Source of the DNA: a virus | DNA length: 21,450 nucleotides | Virus record (IMG/VR): IMGVR_UViG_3300037189_015380 | Coordinates: 1-21,450 of that record | Reading direction: 5' to 3' (one strand) | Shown: positions 1-7,110 of the stretch, piece by piece | Layout of the letters: every line of letters begins with the position of its first letter | How positions within the stretch are numbered: position 1 is the first letter of the stretch | Notes under the pieces: model-generated | Database searches by the model: none | What the model was told of the DNA's origin: nothing | What the model saw: only the letters and a program-made list of their open reading frames with translations | Position numbers and translations under genes: made by a program

Positions 1-87
1 CTTGTCTGTCGCCGAGCCGCCCAGCAAGGTTTGCAGGGACGAGTCCCCGCTCAGCGCCGTAAAGAAAGCTTCATATATACCGTCCAC
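1..87 (-). CDS. Partial tail terminator/completion-like protein (N-terminus only)
   Basis: A leftward frame opens with GTG at 87 and runs off the left edge after 29 codons, following an in-frame TAA four codons upstream of the GTG. The visible start reads MDGIYEAFFTALSGDSSLQT and continues with LLGGSATDK. This resembles the N-terminus of phage tail completion/terminator proteins of the DUF3168 kind (a short helix, then a 'L..D..L..LLGG' stretch). In HK97-like phages such a gene normally follows the gp10-like gene, which is the next leftward gene here (1494-2105), so the gene order supports the call. No strong ribosome site is visible before the GTG. The identification rests on 29 residues plus position, so it is tentative. 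Confidence 0.5.
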   Translation of the reverse strand, partial: MDGIYEAFFTALSGDSSLQTLLGGSATDK

Positions 88-213
88 GCATGTAGATTAC
101 CAAGTATTCAGTAACATTCCAGACCACAGACATCTACACACACAACATGTGCGCGAGCCGTGTAGCGGGTATACTATGAACGCGGCAACTAAGCCGAAAA
201 CATTGGAGGTTTT
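88..213. promoter_or_regulatory. Divergent intergenic region with a possible rightward promoter
   Basis: This gap separates the leftward tail gene from the rightward metallophosphoesterase. TATACT at 170-175 (or TACTAT at 172-177) resembles a -10 box about 40 bases before the GTG at 214, but no good -35 is present. The segment ATACTAT also occurs at 11349-11355 before another rightward gene, and on the minus strand at 7079-7073. A ribosome site GGAGG lies at 205-209. No -35/-10 pair for the leftward gene is convincing. Confidence 0.3.
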
Positions 214-1497
214 GTGGAAAAAGAATATAACAAGCCAGTGCTCTCCTGGACCCCCCAAGAGAAGGCGGATGCAGTGAGCATGGAGTGGGAAGAATTTTAC
301 AGCAAATATCCAAGCCGAACCCCTAACGCCTACCGCATTAAGCGCAACACGCTGCTGAACGGTAAGGCTTCTTTTATTGACCGACGAGTAAACAACGGGG
401 GAACCCGAAGCGTATTCCCAGGGACGCTTGCCGCAAAGGCTGCGTCTGAGGGAAGGATTAACCGCGATGCCGTTCTTAAGGCGGCAGAGGAAGAGCTTTC
501 TTCTGAGGCAGTGCGCAGCGAGATTGAGCAGTTGAAGCAAGCACATCGCGCCGCCCTTCGTAAACTTTCTCAAAAGGAAGACGACCGAGAAGAGCTTGTC
601 CGTGCCGTGTACCAGGCAGCCAGCGATGCCGCTGCGGCAATCACCTTGCCTGCGGTGAAGGCCCCAGAAAAGGATAAGCGCAAGGGCGCGGTTGAAACCG
701 CAATCCTGCTTCTCTCGGACTGGCAGCTTGGAAAGATTACCCCTACTTATAATAGCGACGTCTGCGCAGAGCGCATTGAGTTGCTTGCAGAGAAGGTGGA
801 GTCCCTAGTAGCCATTCAACGAGCAGACCACCCAGTTACAGACCTGCGCGTCTATCTGCTTGGCGACCTTGTTGAGGGAGAAGATATTTTCCCAGGCCAG
901 GCGCACCTGATTGACGCATCTCTGTATAACCAAACGTTCCGTGGCGCGGAGATTCTTGCTGGGCTTGTGCGCCGACTGGCCGCAAGCTTTGAGAACATTC
1001 GTGTCGTTGGGGCCATTGGCAATCACGGCCGACTTGGTCGCAAGGGAACATTCCACCCAGAGTCCAACGCTGACGCAATGATGTACAAGGTTGCATCAAT
1101 GCTGGTGAAAGACGTTAAGCATGTTGAGTGGGTTGAGACCATCTCAAAGGGCGAGCGGGCGTGGTTTGGTACCGATGAGGTATACGGCAAGCGCTGGTTC
1201 CTCTTCCACGGCGACCAAGTTGGCGGTGGCTTTGCTGGCTTTCCGTGGTACGGATTTGGCAAGAAGATTCAGGGTTGGAACATGACGGTGGCGCCATTTG
1301 ATTACAGCGCTGCTGGGCACTTCCACACTCCTGTTCGGATGTACTTGAACGGCATTGTGCACTGGAACGGCGGCTCTACCGAAAGCAGCAACACCTACGC
1401 GCAGGAGCAGCTTGCCTCTGCTGGTGAGCCATGCCAGTGGCTGTTGTTCCAACACCCAGACGGAGTTTCTGCGGAGTACTTGATCCGGCTTGGTTAG
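214..1497 (+). CDS. Calcineurin-like metallophosphoesterase with N-terminal DNA-binding-like segment
   Basis: The product is 427 residues. GTG at 214 is preceded by GGAGG at 205-209. Residues 1-50 are basic and aromatic (WTPQEKADAVSMEWEEFYSK, then YPSRTPNAYRIKR) and look like a small helix-turn-helix. Residues about 85-140 are predicted helical and charged. Residues 160-425 carry metallophosphoesterase motifs: SDWQLG (D169), LLGDLVEG (D218), GNHGR (N270, H271), FHGDQ (H332) and GHFH (H369, H371). The first motif is D-x-Q where the family usually has D-x-H. Related enzymes hydrolyse phosphodiesters or phosphomonoesters with two metal ions; the substrate here is unknown. The gene stands alone on the plus strand inside the leftward head-tail operon and its stop overlaps the stop of the gp10-like gene, so it looks like a moron-type insertion. 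Confidence 0.85.
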   Translation: MEKEYNKPVLSWTPQEKADAVSMEWEEFYSKYPSRTPNAYRIKRNTLLNGKASFIDRRVNNGGTRSVFPGTLAAKAASEGRINRDAVLKAAEEELSSEAVRSEIEQLKQAHRAALRKLSQKEDDREELVRAVYQAASDAAAAITLPAVKAPEKDKRKGAVETAILLLSDWQLGKITPTYNSDVCAERIELLAEKVESLVAIQRADHPVTDLRVYLLGDLVEGEDIFPGQAHLIDASLYNQTFRGAEILAGLVRRLAASFENIRVVGAIGNHGRLGRKGTFHPESNADAMMYKVASMLVKDVKHVEWVETISKGERAWFGTDEVYGKRWFLFHGDQVGGGFAGFPWYGFGKKIQGWNMTVAPFDYSAAGHFHTPVRMYLNGIVHWNGGSTESSNTYAQEQLASAGEPCQWLLFQHPDGVSAEYLIRLG

Positions 1498-2105
1498 GCG
1501 GCGCTGCCGTACTTCCTCATAATGTATCTGCGTTGGCGGAATATTTTTAGCTGACGGCTACGGGGCAGTTGCGCAAGCTTTCCTGGTCCGTAGCCGCGCC
1601 CAGTTCTTGTTGGGACAAAGCTTCTGTCAAGCGCCCGCTCAATAAGTTGCGCCAAAAATTCTTCTGCAGCGCTTCTGACCGCGCCGGCTACGGCCTGGTT
1701 GATCATAAGTCGGTACTTCTGAACGTTAAACTTTACAAACTGCCCGTAGAAGTGCTCTCCGCCATCTGCGGATTCTTCAAATGGGTCGCTTCCGTACTCA
1801 ACAGTAATGTCGTCACCGTATGGCGTTAAATCAAAAACTGGGTTTGAGTATCTGGCGGCTTTGCGCTTGCTGGAGGTAAACGCCCCCCACTGTCCAGAGA
1901 GTCCAGCCGCAAATGCGCCGGAATCAACGGGGGCGGCCTCTGCGGCCTTGGGGGCAACCTCTGAGTACACCGCCTGGAACGCGGCAACCTGGACCGCCCG
2001 GGCAAATTGCGCCTCTGCCTCTTTTGGTATTTCCCCTAAGTTTTTTGCAAGCGCGTTAAGTCCGCCAATTACACCTTTGACGCGCACCCTGACAGCCTTG
2101 CTCAT
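1494..2105 (-). CDS. HK97 gp10-like head-tail/minor tail component
   Basis: A 203-residue protein. Residues 1-35 (MSKAVRVRVKGVIGGLNALA...) and the later AAPVDSGAFAAGLSG motif match the pattern of HK97-gp10-like proteins, where a long N-terminal helix is followed by 'P.dTG.L' and beta strands. This family acts at the neck/tail interface during assembly. The C-terminus is very basic (RSRQLKIFRQRRYIMRKYG) and longer than usual, which may reflect contact with DNA or the tail. ATG at 2105 directly follows the TAA of the upstream gene (TAAATG), with GAGGT just before, so translation is likely coupled. The stop codon (TAA, 1494-1496) overlaps the TAG of the opposite-strand phosphoesterase gene (1495-1497). 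Confidence 0.7.
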   Translation of the reverse strand: MSKAVRVRVKGVIGGLNALAKNLGEIPKEAEAQFARAVQVAAFQAVYSEVAPKAAEAAPVDSGAFAAGLSGQWGAFTSSKRKAARYSNPVFDLTPYGDDITVEYGSDPFEESADGGEHFYGQFVKFNVQKYRLMINQAVAGAVRSAAEEFLAQLIERALDRSFVPTRTGRGYGPGKLAQLPRSRQLKIFRQRRYIMRKYGSAA

Positions 2106-2432
2106 TTATACCTCGGAGATTCTTGCCTTAACCGTTAGATGATGACGAAGGGATTCCTGCAAGATACCAATAACAATAAAGGTCTTCCCGTGGACGACTA
2201 GGCGGTCGTCTGGGGCCGGTCGACTTGTTCCAGTAAGGAACGGTAGGTAGAATTCGTAGAACTCTTCAGCCCGGCGGCCAGTGTCATTCTGCTGTTCAAT
2301 GTTGTAACGCTTCTGGTAGTGACCCTTCTTGGTCCAGACTACAGACGTGGTTCGGATGGGCGTGCCCATTGCATCTTGCGACGTTGTTCCTGGTCTCGTA
2401 AGCTGTATTGACGCATTGAATCCTGGAATCAT
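2106..2432 (-). CDS. Head closure / head-tail joining protein
   Basis: A 108-residue, beta-rich protein (LTRPGTTSQDAMGTPIRTTS, ...VVWTKKGHYQKRY, ...PDDRLVVHGKTFIVIGI). Its size, strand pattern and position between a connector and a gp10-like gene fit the small head-tail joining/closure proteins (SPP1 gp16-like or lambda FII-like) that seal the portal vertex after packaging. No enzymatic motif is present and none is expected. The start ATG overlaps the upstream stop (ATGA), indicating translational coupling. The call rests mainly on gene order and fold-like sequence pattern, not on an unambiguous signature. Confidence 0.6.
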   Translation of the reverse strand: MIPGFNASIQLTRPGTTSQDAMGTPIRTTSVVWTKKGHYQKRYNIEQQNDTGRRAEEFYEFYLPFLTGTSRPAPDDRLVVHGKTFIVIGILQESLRHHLTVKARISEV

Positions 2433-3364
2433 CGCAATGCTGTTCCTTGATACTGGTCAAGAAGCGCCATAGCGGAACGTGGGATTCTTAAGCTGCTTCC
2501 CAACCTGCCATTCTCACGCTCTCCTTGTGGGTTTGCGGCATACATTTCAAACTCGCCAATGCGGAAACGGGATAGCCCACCCATGCCTTGCTTAACAAGG
2601 TTGTCCTTAGCAAGCAGGTCAACGGTAATCATCGCAACAGCATCTTTGACCGGCTGAGGTGCTGCCTGATAGCCGTGAGTGTAGGTAATCTCAACAACGG
2701 GCTCAATCATGCCAAGGGCAACAATAGCCGGGAATAGAGAGTAGGTTACGGCGGCCAGCGAAGTCACTTCAACGTAGCCACGGTCTTCGTTAATGTAAAA
2801 GTCGTTAACGGTGAAGCTGGCGCTTTGCTGGGCACTGACGTGCACGCTGACTTCTGAAACTGAAACGATTGGACGCTGACGCACATATACGCGACGGTTC
2901 TTCTGGTTCCAAGGATGCTTTTCCGTGTTCTGCACATACTCAAATGAGTAGCCCACGTAGGAGTCAGCAAGCCCGCCGGCAGCCTTAATAAGGCGCTCAA
3001 TCTTCTGGTCGCTGAGTGGGGTGCCGTCTGGGTCGGTTAGGTCGCCAATCTCGTAAGAGCGGAACTCGTCAACAGTGATATAGCCAAGCGGCTGGCCCTG
3101 CACTGGGGTTACCCAGGAGCCCGCTGCGGAAGTGCTGGTGTTGTATAGGCGCCAGGTGCTCCACTGATTGCTTGCGCACCCCGTATCTGTGTATTCGTAG
3201 GTAGACACTACAGCGTTAAGGGTGATAACCGACCCAAGGTTGGTAAAGGTGCCGGTTTGAGCTGCGGCGTGGGCGGACGTGGCTGCCCTGCCCACCTGAA
3301 TGGCGTTATACGTTGCCACGGCGGTTTGAATGTCTGAAACGTTGATCGTCAGTTTTACAGCCAT
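2429..3364 (-). CDS. Head-tail connector/adaptor-like protein
   Basis: A 311-residue product from ATG at 3364, with GGAGA 8 bases upstream. An upstream in-frame TTG at 3379 lies inside that ribosome site and is rejected as the start. The C-terminal two thirds (from about YITVDEFRSYEIGDLTDP) has the hallmark of gp6-like head-tail connectors: a helix after 'LSDQKIERLIKAAGGLADSY', then R-x-Y-V-R-Q-R-P-I-V-S-V beta strands, and a late helix pair (PVKDAVAMITVDLLAKDNLV). The first about 100 residues, rich in Thr/Ala/Ser, are an extra domain that resembles a small beta-sandwich decoration. Connectors of this kind form a ring under the portal. It sits between the 83-residue protein and the closure gene in the leftward operon. 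Confidence 0.65.
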   Translation of the reverse strand: MAVKLTINVSDIQTAVATYNAIQVGRAATSAHAAAQTGTFTNLGSVITLNAVVSTYEYTDTGCASNQWSTWRLYNTSTSAAGSWVTPVQGQPLGYITVDEFRSYEIGDLTDPDGTPLSDQKIERLIKAAGGLADSYVGYSFEYVQNTEKHPWNQKNRRVYVRQRPIVSVSEVSVHVSAQQSASFTVNDFYINEDRGYVEVTSLAAVTYSLFPAIVALGMIEPVVEITYTHGYQAAPQPVKDAVAMITVDLLAKDNLVKQGMGGLSRFRIGEFEMYAANPQGERENGRLGSSLRIPRSAMALLDQYQGTALR

Positions 3365-3411
3365 ATTCGTATTCTCCAAAATTTATTGGCTAGGCGCCAT
3401 AGGGGGGCTAT

Positions 3412-3663
3412 CTACGTTTCGTTGCGAACCAGGCGGCACCCGCTTCGCTCTGCGCTCTCTAAATACTTAGCAGGGATTTTTGCTCTTTTGTTGACAAAAC
3501 GTACAAAGTAGCCGCCGTCAAGACCCAGAACGCCGTCCATTTTCCATTCAATCTCTACAAGTTGATTAGATTTTCTAAAAGCAACTGCCTGAATATGTTT
3601 TCTGGCAAGGTTTGCTGCATGTTGTTCCATGGTTAGCGGTTTAACAATTTTCTTGCGCGGCAT
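3412..3663 (-). CDS. Small basic protein between capsid and connector genes
   Basis: An 83-residue protein with a basic start (MPRKKIVKPLTMEQHAANLA) and a predicted beta-rich C-terminal half (QLVEIEWKMDGVLGLDGGYF). I do not recognise a family. The start ATG at 3663 has AGAGG a few bases upstream. It lies downstream of the capsid gene, separated from it by a strong hairpin at 3685-3704, and is followed by the connector gene, so it is probably expressed as part of the morphogenesis operon but below capsid level. Small basic proteins in this position are sometimes head decoration or completion proteins, but nothing in the sequence proves that here. Confidence 0.7.
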   Translation of the reverse strand: MPRKKIVKPLTMEQHAANLARKHIQAVAFRKSNQLVEIEWKMDGVLGLDGGYFVRFVNKRAKIPAKYLESAERSGCRLVRNET

Positions 3664-3684
3664 ATTTTACCTCTAAATAGTAGA

Positions 3685-3704
3685 GGCGGGGCCGAAGCCC
3701 CGCC
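3685..3704 (-). terminator. Hairpin with UUCG tetraloop after the capsid gene
   Basis: GGCGGGGC (3685-3692) and GCCCCGCC (3697-3704) form a perfect 8-bp stem. In the leftward RNA the loop is C(UUCG)G, the extra-stable tetraloop. It starts 25 bases after the capsid stop and ends about 10 bases before the ribosome site of the next gene. No long U-run follows, so it may be a partial terminator or an mRNA 3'-end stabiliser that raises capsid yield over downstream genes. Confidence 0.7.
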
Positions 3705-3729
3705 CCCACATGAGTCCCTATCGGGAAGA

Positions 3730-4956
3730 TTACACGGTGACGCGAATCTTGCCGTTGAACTGAGGTGCCTTGTTCGAAAGGCCAAACATCACATACATGA
3801 TATAGAGGCGCGAAAGGGCACCGTTCACGCCGACTGGAATCTCCAGCGTCGTGATCGAGTCCGAGCCAAGGTATGGCATTGACCAGGCATCCTCGTCAAC
3901 AACATACATGTCTCGGTAGTTGGTCGAGCTGACCGTGTACGAGCCAATGCTGTCGCCCGGAACTGGGAGGAGTGGAAGCTCGCCAGCGGCCGTAACAACG
4001 GTTCCGAGGGTGAGTCCCATGACCTGCTGTCCCTGCGATGGGGCATTGTAACGAACAAGGTTCGTGACCTCATTCACAAGACCGGCGTAGTCCGTAGGCG
4101 AGCAAAGGATCGCCGACGGGTTACCACCCGCGTTGAGAATTGAAGCAACGTTCGAGTTGATCGTTGCGAGGTATGCGCTTGCGCCCTTGTTAACGATCTG
4201 GGCATTGCCAGCCGCCGTACCAAGGTGCTTGCGAAGACCAGTGAAGCCGTTTGCGTCGTACGCGCCAAGCTCAGTCGCAGCGCCAGCCGAGGCCGTCGTG
4301 TCTGCGTTGCCCTGGAAGAGGGCGTACTGAAGCTTGTGAGCAATGGCGGTTACGCCCGAGGCAAGCTCGGTCGAAAGCCCGTTGAAGGGGCCGCCACCCT
4401 GGTTAAGGGCGAACTGCGACTTCAGCGTGATACCGCGTCGTGTCGCAAGGACGGCCACGTTGGTCGTCTGGCGAACGTAGGTCGCGGCATCATCGGTCAC
4501 GGTGCCGGTCTCCGTCTGGAAGACGGCGTCACCGTAAGCGGTCTGCTGGTTGAACGCGTGCACGAGGCCGTTTGCCGGCTCCTTGCGGATGCGCTCAAAG
4601 AATGGGAACTTCTTTACGAACAGCGAGTAAAGGATTGGCTCCAGGTCCTGACGGATAAGAGCCGTGCCGCCGCTGCTGTCGAGAAGCTTGGCAATGTTGG
4701 GGTTAGCAACTGCCAGCTGGTTGAGGACGTCGGACGAAGCCTGCTTGCCGGTCTCGCGAGCAGCCTGAATATCAAGCATCTCGTGAAGGTCCGACGTGCT
4801 CATCTTTGAGAACTTCTTGCGAAGGTCCTTCTGAATTGCGTAGGCCTCGGCGGCGTCGAAAGTCTTCCCGGCGCCCGAATCTCGGGTCACCACGGACTCG
4901 TTAAGGGCTTCAAGGCCCTTAGACGCTCCGCCTAGGATCTCTCGGTTGTCGCTCAT
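3730..4956 (-). CDS. HK97-fold major capsid protein
   Basis: A 408-residue protein and the main shell subunit. Residues 1 to about 110 are helical and charged (delta-domain-like, e.g. KDLRKKFSKMSTSDLHEMLD). The rest follows the HK97 capsid pattern: an N-arm and E-loop region around TAYGDAVFQTETGTVTDDAA, a spine helix around ALNQGGGPFNGLSTELASGV, and a late P-domain (YRDMYVVDEDAWSMPYLGSD). The gene follows the protease/scaffold gene by 6 bases. Its ribosome site AGGAG lies in the last codons of that gene, 9 bases before ATG 4956. A hairpin directly after the stop is consistent with high expression. There is no obvious accessory domain. The order protease-scaffold-capsid supports the call strongly. 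Confidence 0.9.
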   Translation of the reverse strand: MSDNREILGGASKGLEALNESVVTRDSGAGKTFDAAEAYAIQKDLRKKFSKMSTSDLHEMLDIQAARETGKQASSDVLNQLAVANPNIAKLLDSSGGTALIRQDLEPILYSLFVKKFPFFERIRKEPANGLVHAFNQQTAYGDAVFQTETGTVTDDAATYVRQTTNVAVLATRRGITLKSQFALNQGGGPFNGLSTELASGVTAIAHKLQYALFQGNADTTASAGAATELGAYDANGFTGLRKHLGTAAGNAQIVNKGASAYLATINSNVASILNAGGNPSAILCSPTDYAGLVNEVTNLVRYNAPSQGQQVMGLTLGTVVTAAGELPLLPVPGDSIGSYTVSSTNYRDMYVVDEDAWSMPYLGSDSITTLEIPVGVNGALSRLYIMYVMFGLSNKAPQFNGKIRVTV

Positions 4957-4962
4957 GATTTA

Positions 4963-5610
4963 TTACTCCTGAGTCTCCAGCACACGCTGGATGTATGGGC
5001 TTAGCCAAGGTGCGGATGTTGCCATCTCGCCCGAGGCGCGCTTAACGGCTGGAACATGACCGACGGGGACGTCAATCAGTCTGCCAACCAGGTCCAATGT
5101 CTTTTCCAACTCCAGCTCGACCTTGGCCTTTGCGGCGACTACTTCGGCAACGCTCTTCTTCAGGGCGATGACCTCTGCCTGTGCTGCAAGTGCTGCATCT
5201 AGCGCAGACTTGGCAATTTCGGCGACCTCGGCAATAGTTGCTGTATCGTCCGACTTTTCATCCGCAGCAGCTTCTGGCTCTGCGGCATGTTCAATTTCCG
5301 CTGCTGGATCTTCCGCCGGAGCCTCTGGCTCAACAGCTGGGGCCTCAGCAACGGGCTCCTCTTCAACCTTCTCTTCTGCTGGCGCCTCTGGGGCAACCGC
5401 AGCTGCCGCAGCAGCATCGGCGGCCGCCTGGGCCTGCCGGGCAGCAATCTCTAGGTCGGTATCCTTGACGACTTCTGCGCCAAGCTCTTCAAGCACTGCA
5501 ATGTGCTCGGCCTTTGGCTCCTCGTCGGCAGCAACTTCCTCAACGGCAGTTGGCTCCTCGGCAACGGGCGCTACGGCCTCGTCAACAATAATCTCGTTCT
5601 CGTTTTCCAC
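4963..5610 (-). CDS. Candidate scaffold protein from an internal in-frame start
   Basis: Inside the protease fusion gene, GTG at 5610-5608 (codon 458) is preceded by a perfect GGAGG (5623-5619) with an 8-base spacer. That is as good a ribosome site as those of the independent genes in this window. The resulting 215-residue product would begin VENENEIIVDEAVAPVAEEP and contain only the acidic disordered region, the coiled coil and the C-terminal tail, which is the composition of a scaffolding protein. Nested scaffold genes in the 3' part of protease genes are known (lambda C/Nu3). This would give free scaffold in excess over protease-linked scaffold. The GGAGG could be chance within LEV codons, so the start is an inference. 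Confidence 0.55.
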   Translation of the reverse strand: MENENEIIVDEAVAPVAEEPTAVEEVAADEEPKAEHIAVLEELGAEVVKDTDLEIAARQAQAAADAAAAAAVAPEAPAEEKVEEEPVAEAPAVEPEAPAEDPAAEIEHAAEPEAAADEKSDDTATIAEVAEIAKSALDAALAAQAEVIALKKSVAEVVAAKAKVELELEKTLDLVGRLIDVPVGHVPAVKRASGEMATSAPWLSPYIQRVLETQE

Positions 5611-6981
5611 GCTCTTTACCTCCAATAGGTTGCCCTGTGGGCCTTTGTTTTGCTTGATTGCAGAGGACAGTATTTCTGCCTCGCCTGGTTCTTCAACCTC
5701 GCCTGGCTCCTCGGCAAGAGAAGCCCGGAGCTGCCATGACCACTTCTGGTGCATGTCCTGACGCTCGGCCAGGAAGTTAGCAATCCCTTGCTGGTTGGCA
5801 TCGGTGGCCGCCTTAAAGGCAACCATGATGTTTTCCAGTAGAGATTCGTTAGCAGCATAAAGGTTAGAGGCAAGAGCTTCGGCTTCGTAGCCCTCTGCCT
5901 GAGGAGCGTTGTTAGTCATTTGGGCCAAATCCTTCAGCTCAAAAGGAGCTGCCGAGTTCAGCTTGCGAAGGCTTTCCGCAATAGGATCAAGGGATTCATG
6001 AACATCCTCATAGATCTTACCGAAAAGCTTGTGGTATTGAGCAAACTCTTCACCAACAACGTTCCAATGGGCGCCATGCGCCTTTAGGTAAAAACTTGTT
6101 GCCTCCGCAAGAAGGTTATACAGGGCACCAATGAGCGGCGCCTTGTCGGCACTAGCCTGGCCTTCAACTTCAACAGCCTTGCTAACAAGTTCATCAAAAG
6201 ACTTAGCGGCGCGAAGGGTAGACATCTTGTGGCCAACAATTCGGTCGGTTGGCTTGTCGTCCTTGTACACGCGAATAAGGACTGCCGGGTCTCCCTCTTC
6301 GGCAGTGATAGTAAATGAAGAATCAGGAACCTTCACGCTACCCTCTCGGACAATCTTGGTAATTTTGCCGCGAGCGGTCCCGCCACTTGCGCCCCAGCTG
6401 ACCATATCGCCAACCCTAAGGCCGCCTGCCGCCTTCTGCTCTTCAACAGAAGCGCTGCGAAGACTCTTAATAGCATTCTGCAAATACGAGCGCTGGTTGG
6501 CAGGAATGCCAACGACTGAAGCCTCCATCAATTTGACGCTGTCAATGACGTAGGTCTCCTCGCCGGTTGAATTGTCAACTTTCTTGCTAACTCTGTCAAC
6601 TCTTGCGCCAATAGACAGACCAAGCTTGACACCGCGCTTGATTGCGCGATAAGCACGGATTGCCTCTGGGTTTTCGTCTTCGGAAACCACGGAAATATCA
6701 ACGTCAAGGTCAAACACTTCTTGACCGGTTTCGTCAATTCTTTTTACTATTCTAGCGTCTTTGACGGAGCCGAAAAGATCGTCTGGGACCTGATATTCGT
6801 GATTCAGCCAAATGGTCATGTTCTGCTTTGCCGTTGCCTCCATGCTCTTCAAAGCAGATAAGGTCATTTCATCTCCATGAAGGTCCCTAATGGTTGAGGA
6901 AGTGGTGCCAGTGACGTATCGGTCGCCGTTATCGGCCTCATAGGCCTTTAACGCGTTCGTATAGATCTTGAAATCAGACAT
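4963..6981 (-). CDS. Prohead protease fused to TUDOR-like, Dps-like and scaffold domains
   Basis: A 672-residue multidomain protein; ATG 6981 has AGGGGGA just upstream. Residues 1-175 are an HK97-type prohead serine protease, with WLNHEY (H61), KLGLSIGA (S123) and VKLMEASVVGIPANQRS (E153 region). Residues 187-257 (LRVGDMVSWGASGGTARGKI...) match the HVA1/DUF2945 TUDOR-like domain often attached to phage head proteins. Residues about 278-423 look like a Dps/ferritin-like four-helix domain: H305-W306, H317, D332 and E336 align with the Dps ferroxidase ligands, and the last helix has MHQKWSWQLRASL. The usual Asp ligand four residues after H317 is Gly321. Residues 425-590 are acidic, Ala/Pro/Glu-rich and probably disordered. 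Residues about 595-640 are a coiled coil, followed by a short C-terminal tail; both are scaffold-like. An internal start at 5610 may make the scaffold alone. The protease cleaves scaffold and capsid during maturation; the role of the Dps part is unknown. Confidence 0.88.
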   Translation of the reverse strand: MSDFKIYTNALKAYEADNGDRYVTGTTSSTIRDLHGDEMTLSALKSMEATAKQNMTIWLNHEYQVPDDLFGSVKDARIVKRIDETGQEVFDLDVDISVVSEDENPEAIRAYRAIKRGVKLGLSIGARVDRVSKKVDNSTGEETYVIDSVKLMEASVVGIPANQRSYLQNAIKSLRSASVEEQKAAGGLRVGDMVSWGASGGTARGKITKIVREGSVKVPDSSFTITAEEGDPAVLIRVYKDDKPTDRIVGHKMSTLRAAKSFDELVSKAVEVEGQASADKAPLIGALYNLLAEATSFYLKAHGAHWNVVGEEFAQYHKLFGKIYEDVHESLDPIAESLRKLNSAAPFELKDLAQMTNNAPQAEGYEAEALASNLYAANESLLENIMVAFKAATDANQQGIANFLAERQDMHQKWSWQLRASLAEEPGEVEEPGEAEILSSAIKQNKGPQGNLLEVKSVENENEIIVDEAVAPVAEEPTAVEEVAADEEPKAEHIAVLEELGAEVVKDTDLEIAARQAQAAADAAAAAAVAPEAPAEEKVEEEPVAEAPAVEPEAPAEDPAAEIEHAAEPEAAADEKSDDTATIAEVAEIAKSALDAALAAQAEVIALKKSVAEVVAAKAKVELELEKTLDLVGRLIDVPVGHVPAVKRASGEMATSAPWLSPYIQRVLETQE
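5608..5623 (-). promoter_or_regulatory. Internal ribosome-binding site for scaffold
   Basis: GGAGG at 5623-5619, an 8-base spacer, and GTG at 5610-5608, in frame with the enclosing gene. It lies exactly at the junction between the Dps-like part and the acidic scaffold-like part. Confidence 0.5.
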
Positions 6982-7022
6982 GATTCCCCCTATTTGGCTA
7001 ACGCAAGATGGTTAGCGGATAG

Positions 7023-7052
7023 ATAATACACATGCTTTATCCTGTAACACAA
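7023..7052 (-). promoter_or_regulatory. Possible leftward promoter for the head operon
   Basis: On the minus strand TTGTGT (7052-7047), an 18-base spacer and TATTAT (7028-7023) form a sigma70-like pair about 40 bases before the ATG at 6981. The match is moderate. A second AT-rich element, GATACTATAGG, lies at 7080-7070 on the same strand. Confidence 0.35.
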
Positions 7053-7101
7053 CGCGCTACAAATCTATACCTATAGTATCTGCACGCAGTTGTGTGTCTA
7101 G

Positions 7102-7110
7102 TGTTATACC
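7102..7110 (+). promoter_or_regulatory. Possible rightward extended -10 promoter
   Basis: TG at 7102-7103, one base, then TATACC (7105-7110) gives an extended -10 element about 28 bases before ATG 7138. There is no clear -35 and no ribosome site before 7138, so the transcript leader would be short. Confidence 0.3.

Noticed and set aside
2-277. Rightward 91-codon reading frame at the left edge
   Set aside because: It overlaps the leftward tail gene start and the true start of the phosphoesterase gene, has no ribosome site and no protein-like composition.
97-573. Leftward 158-codon frame opposite the phosphoesterase gene
   Set aside because: Cys/Arg/Leu-rich antisense frame; it lies opposite a gene with clear family motifs.
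5123-5761. Rightward 212-codon Ser/Ala-rich frame
   Set aside because: Antisense shadow of the Ala/Glu-rich scaffold region; composition follows from the opposite strand.
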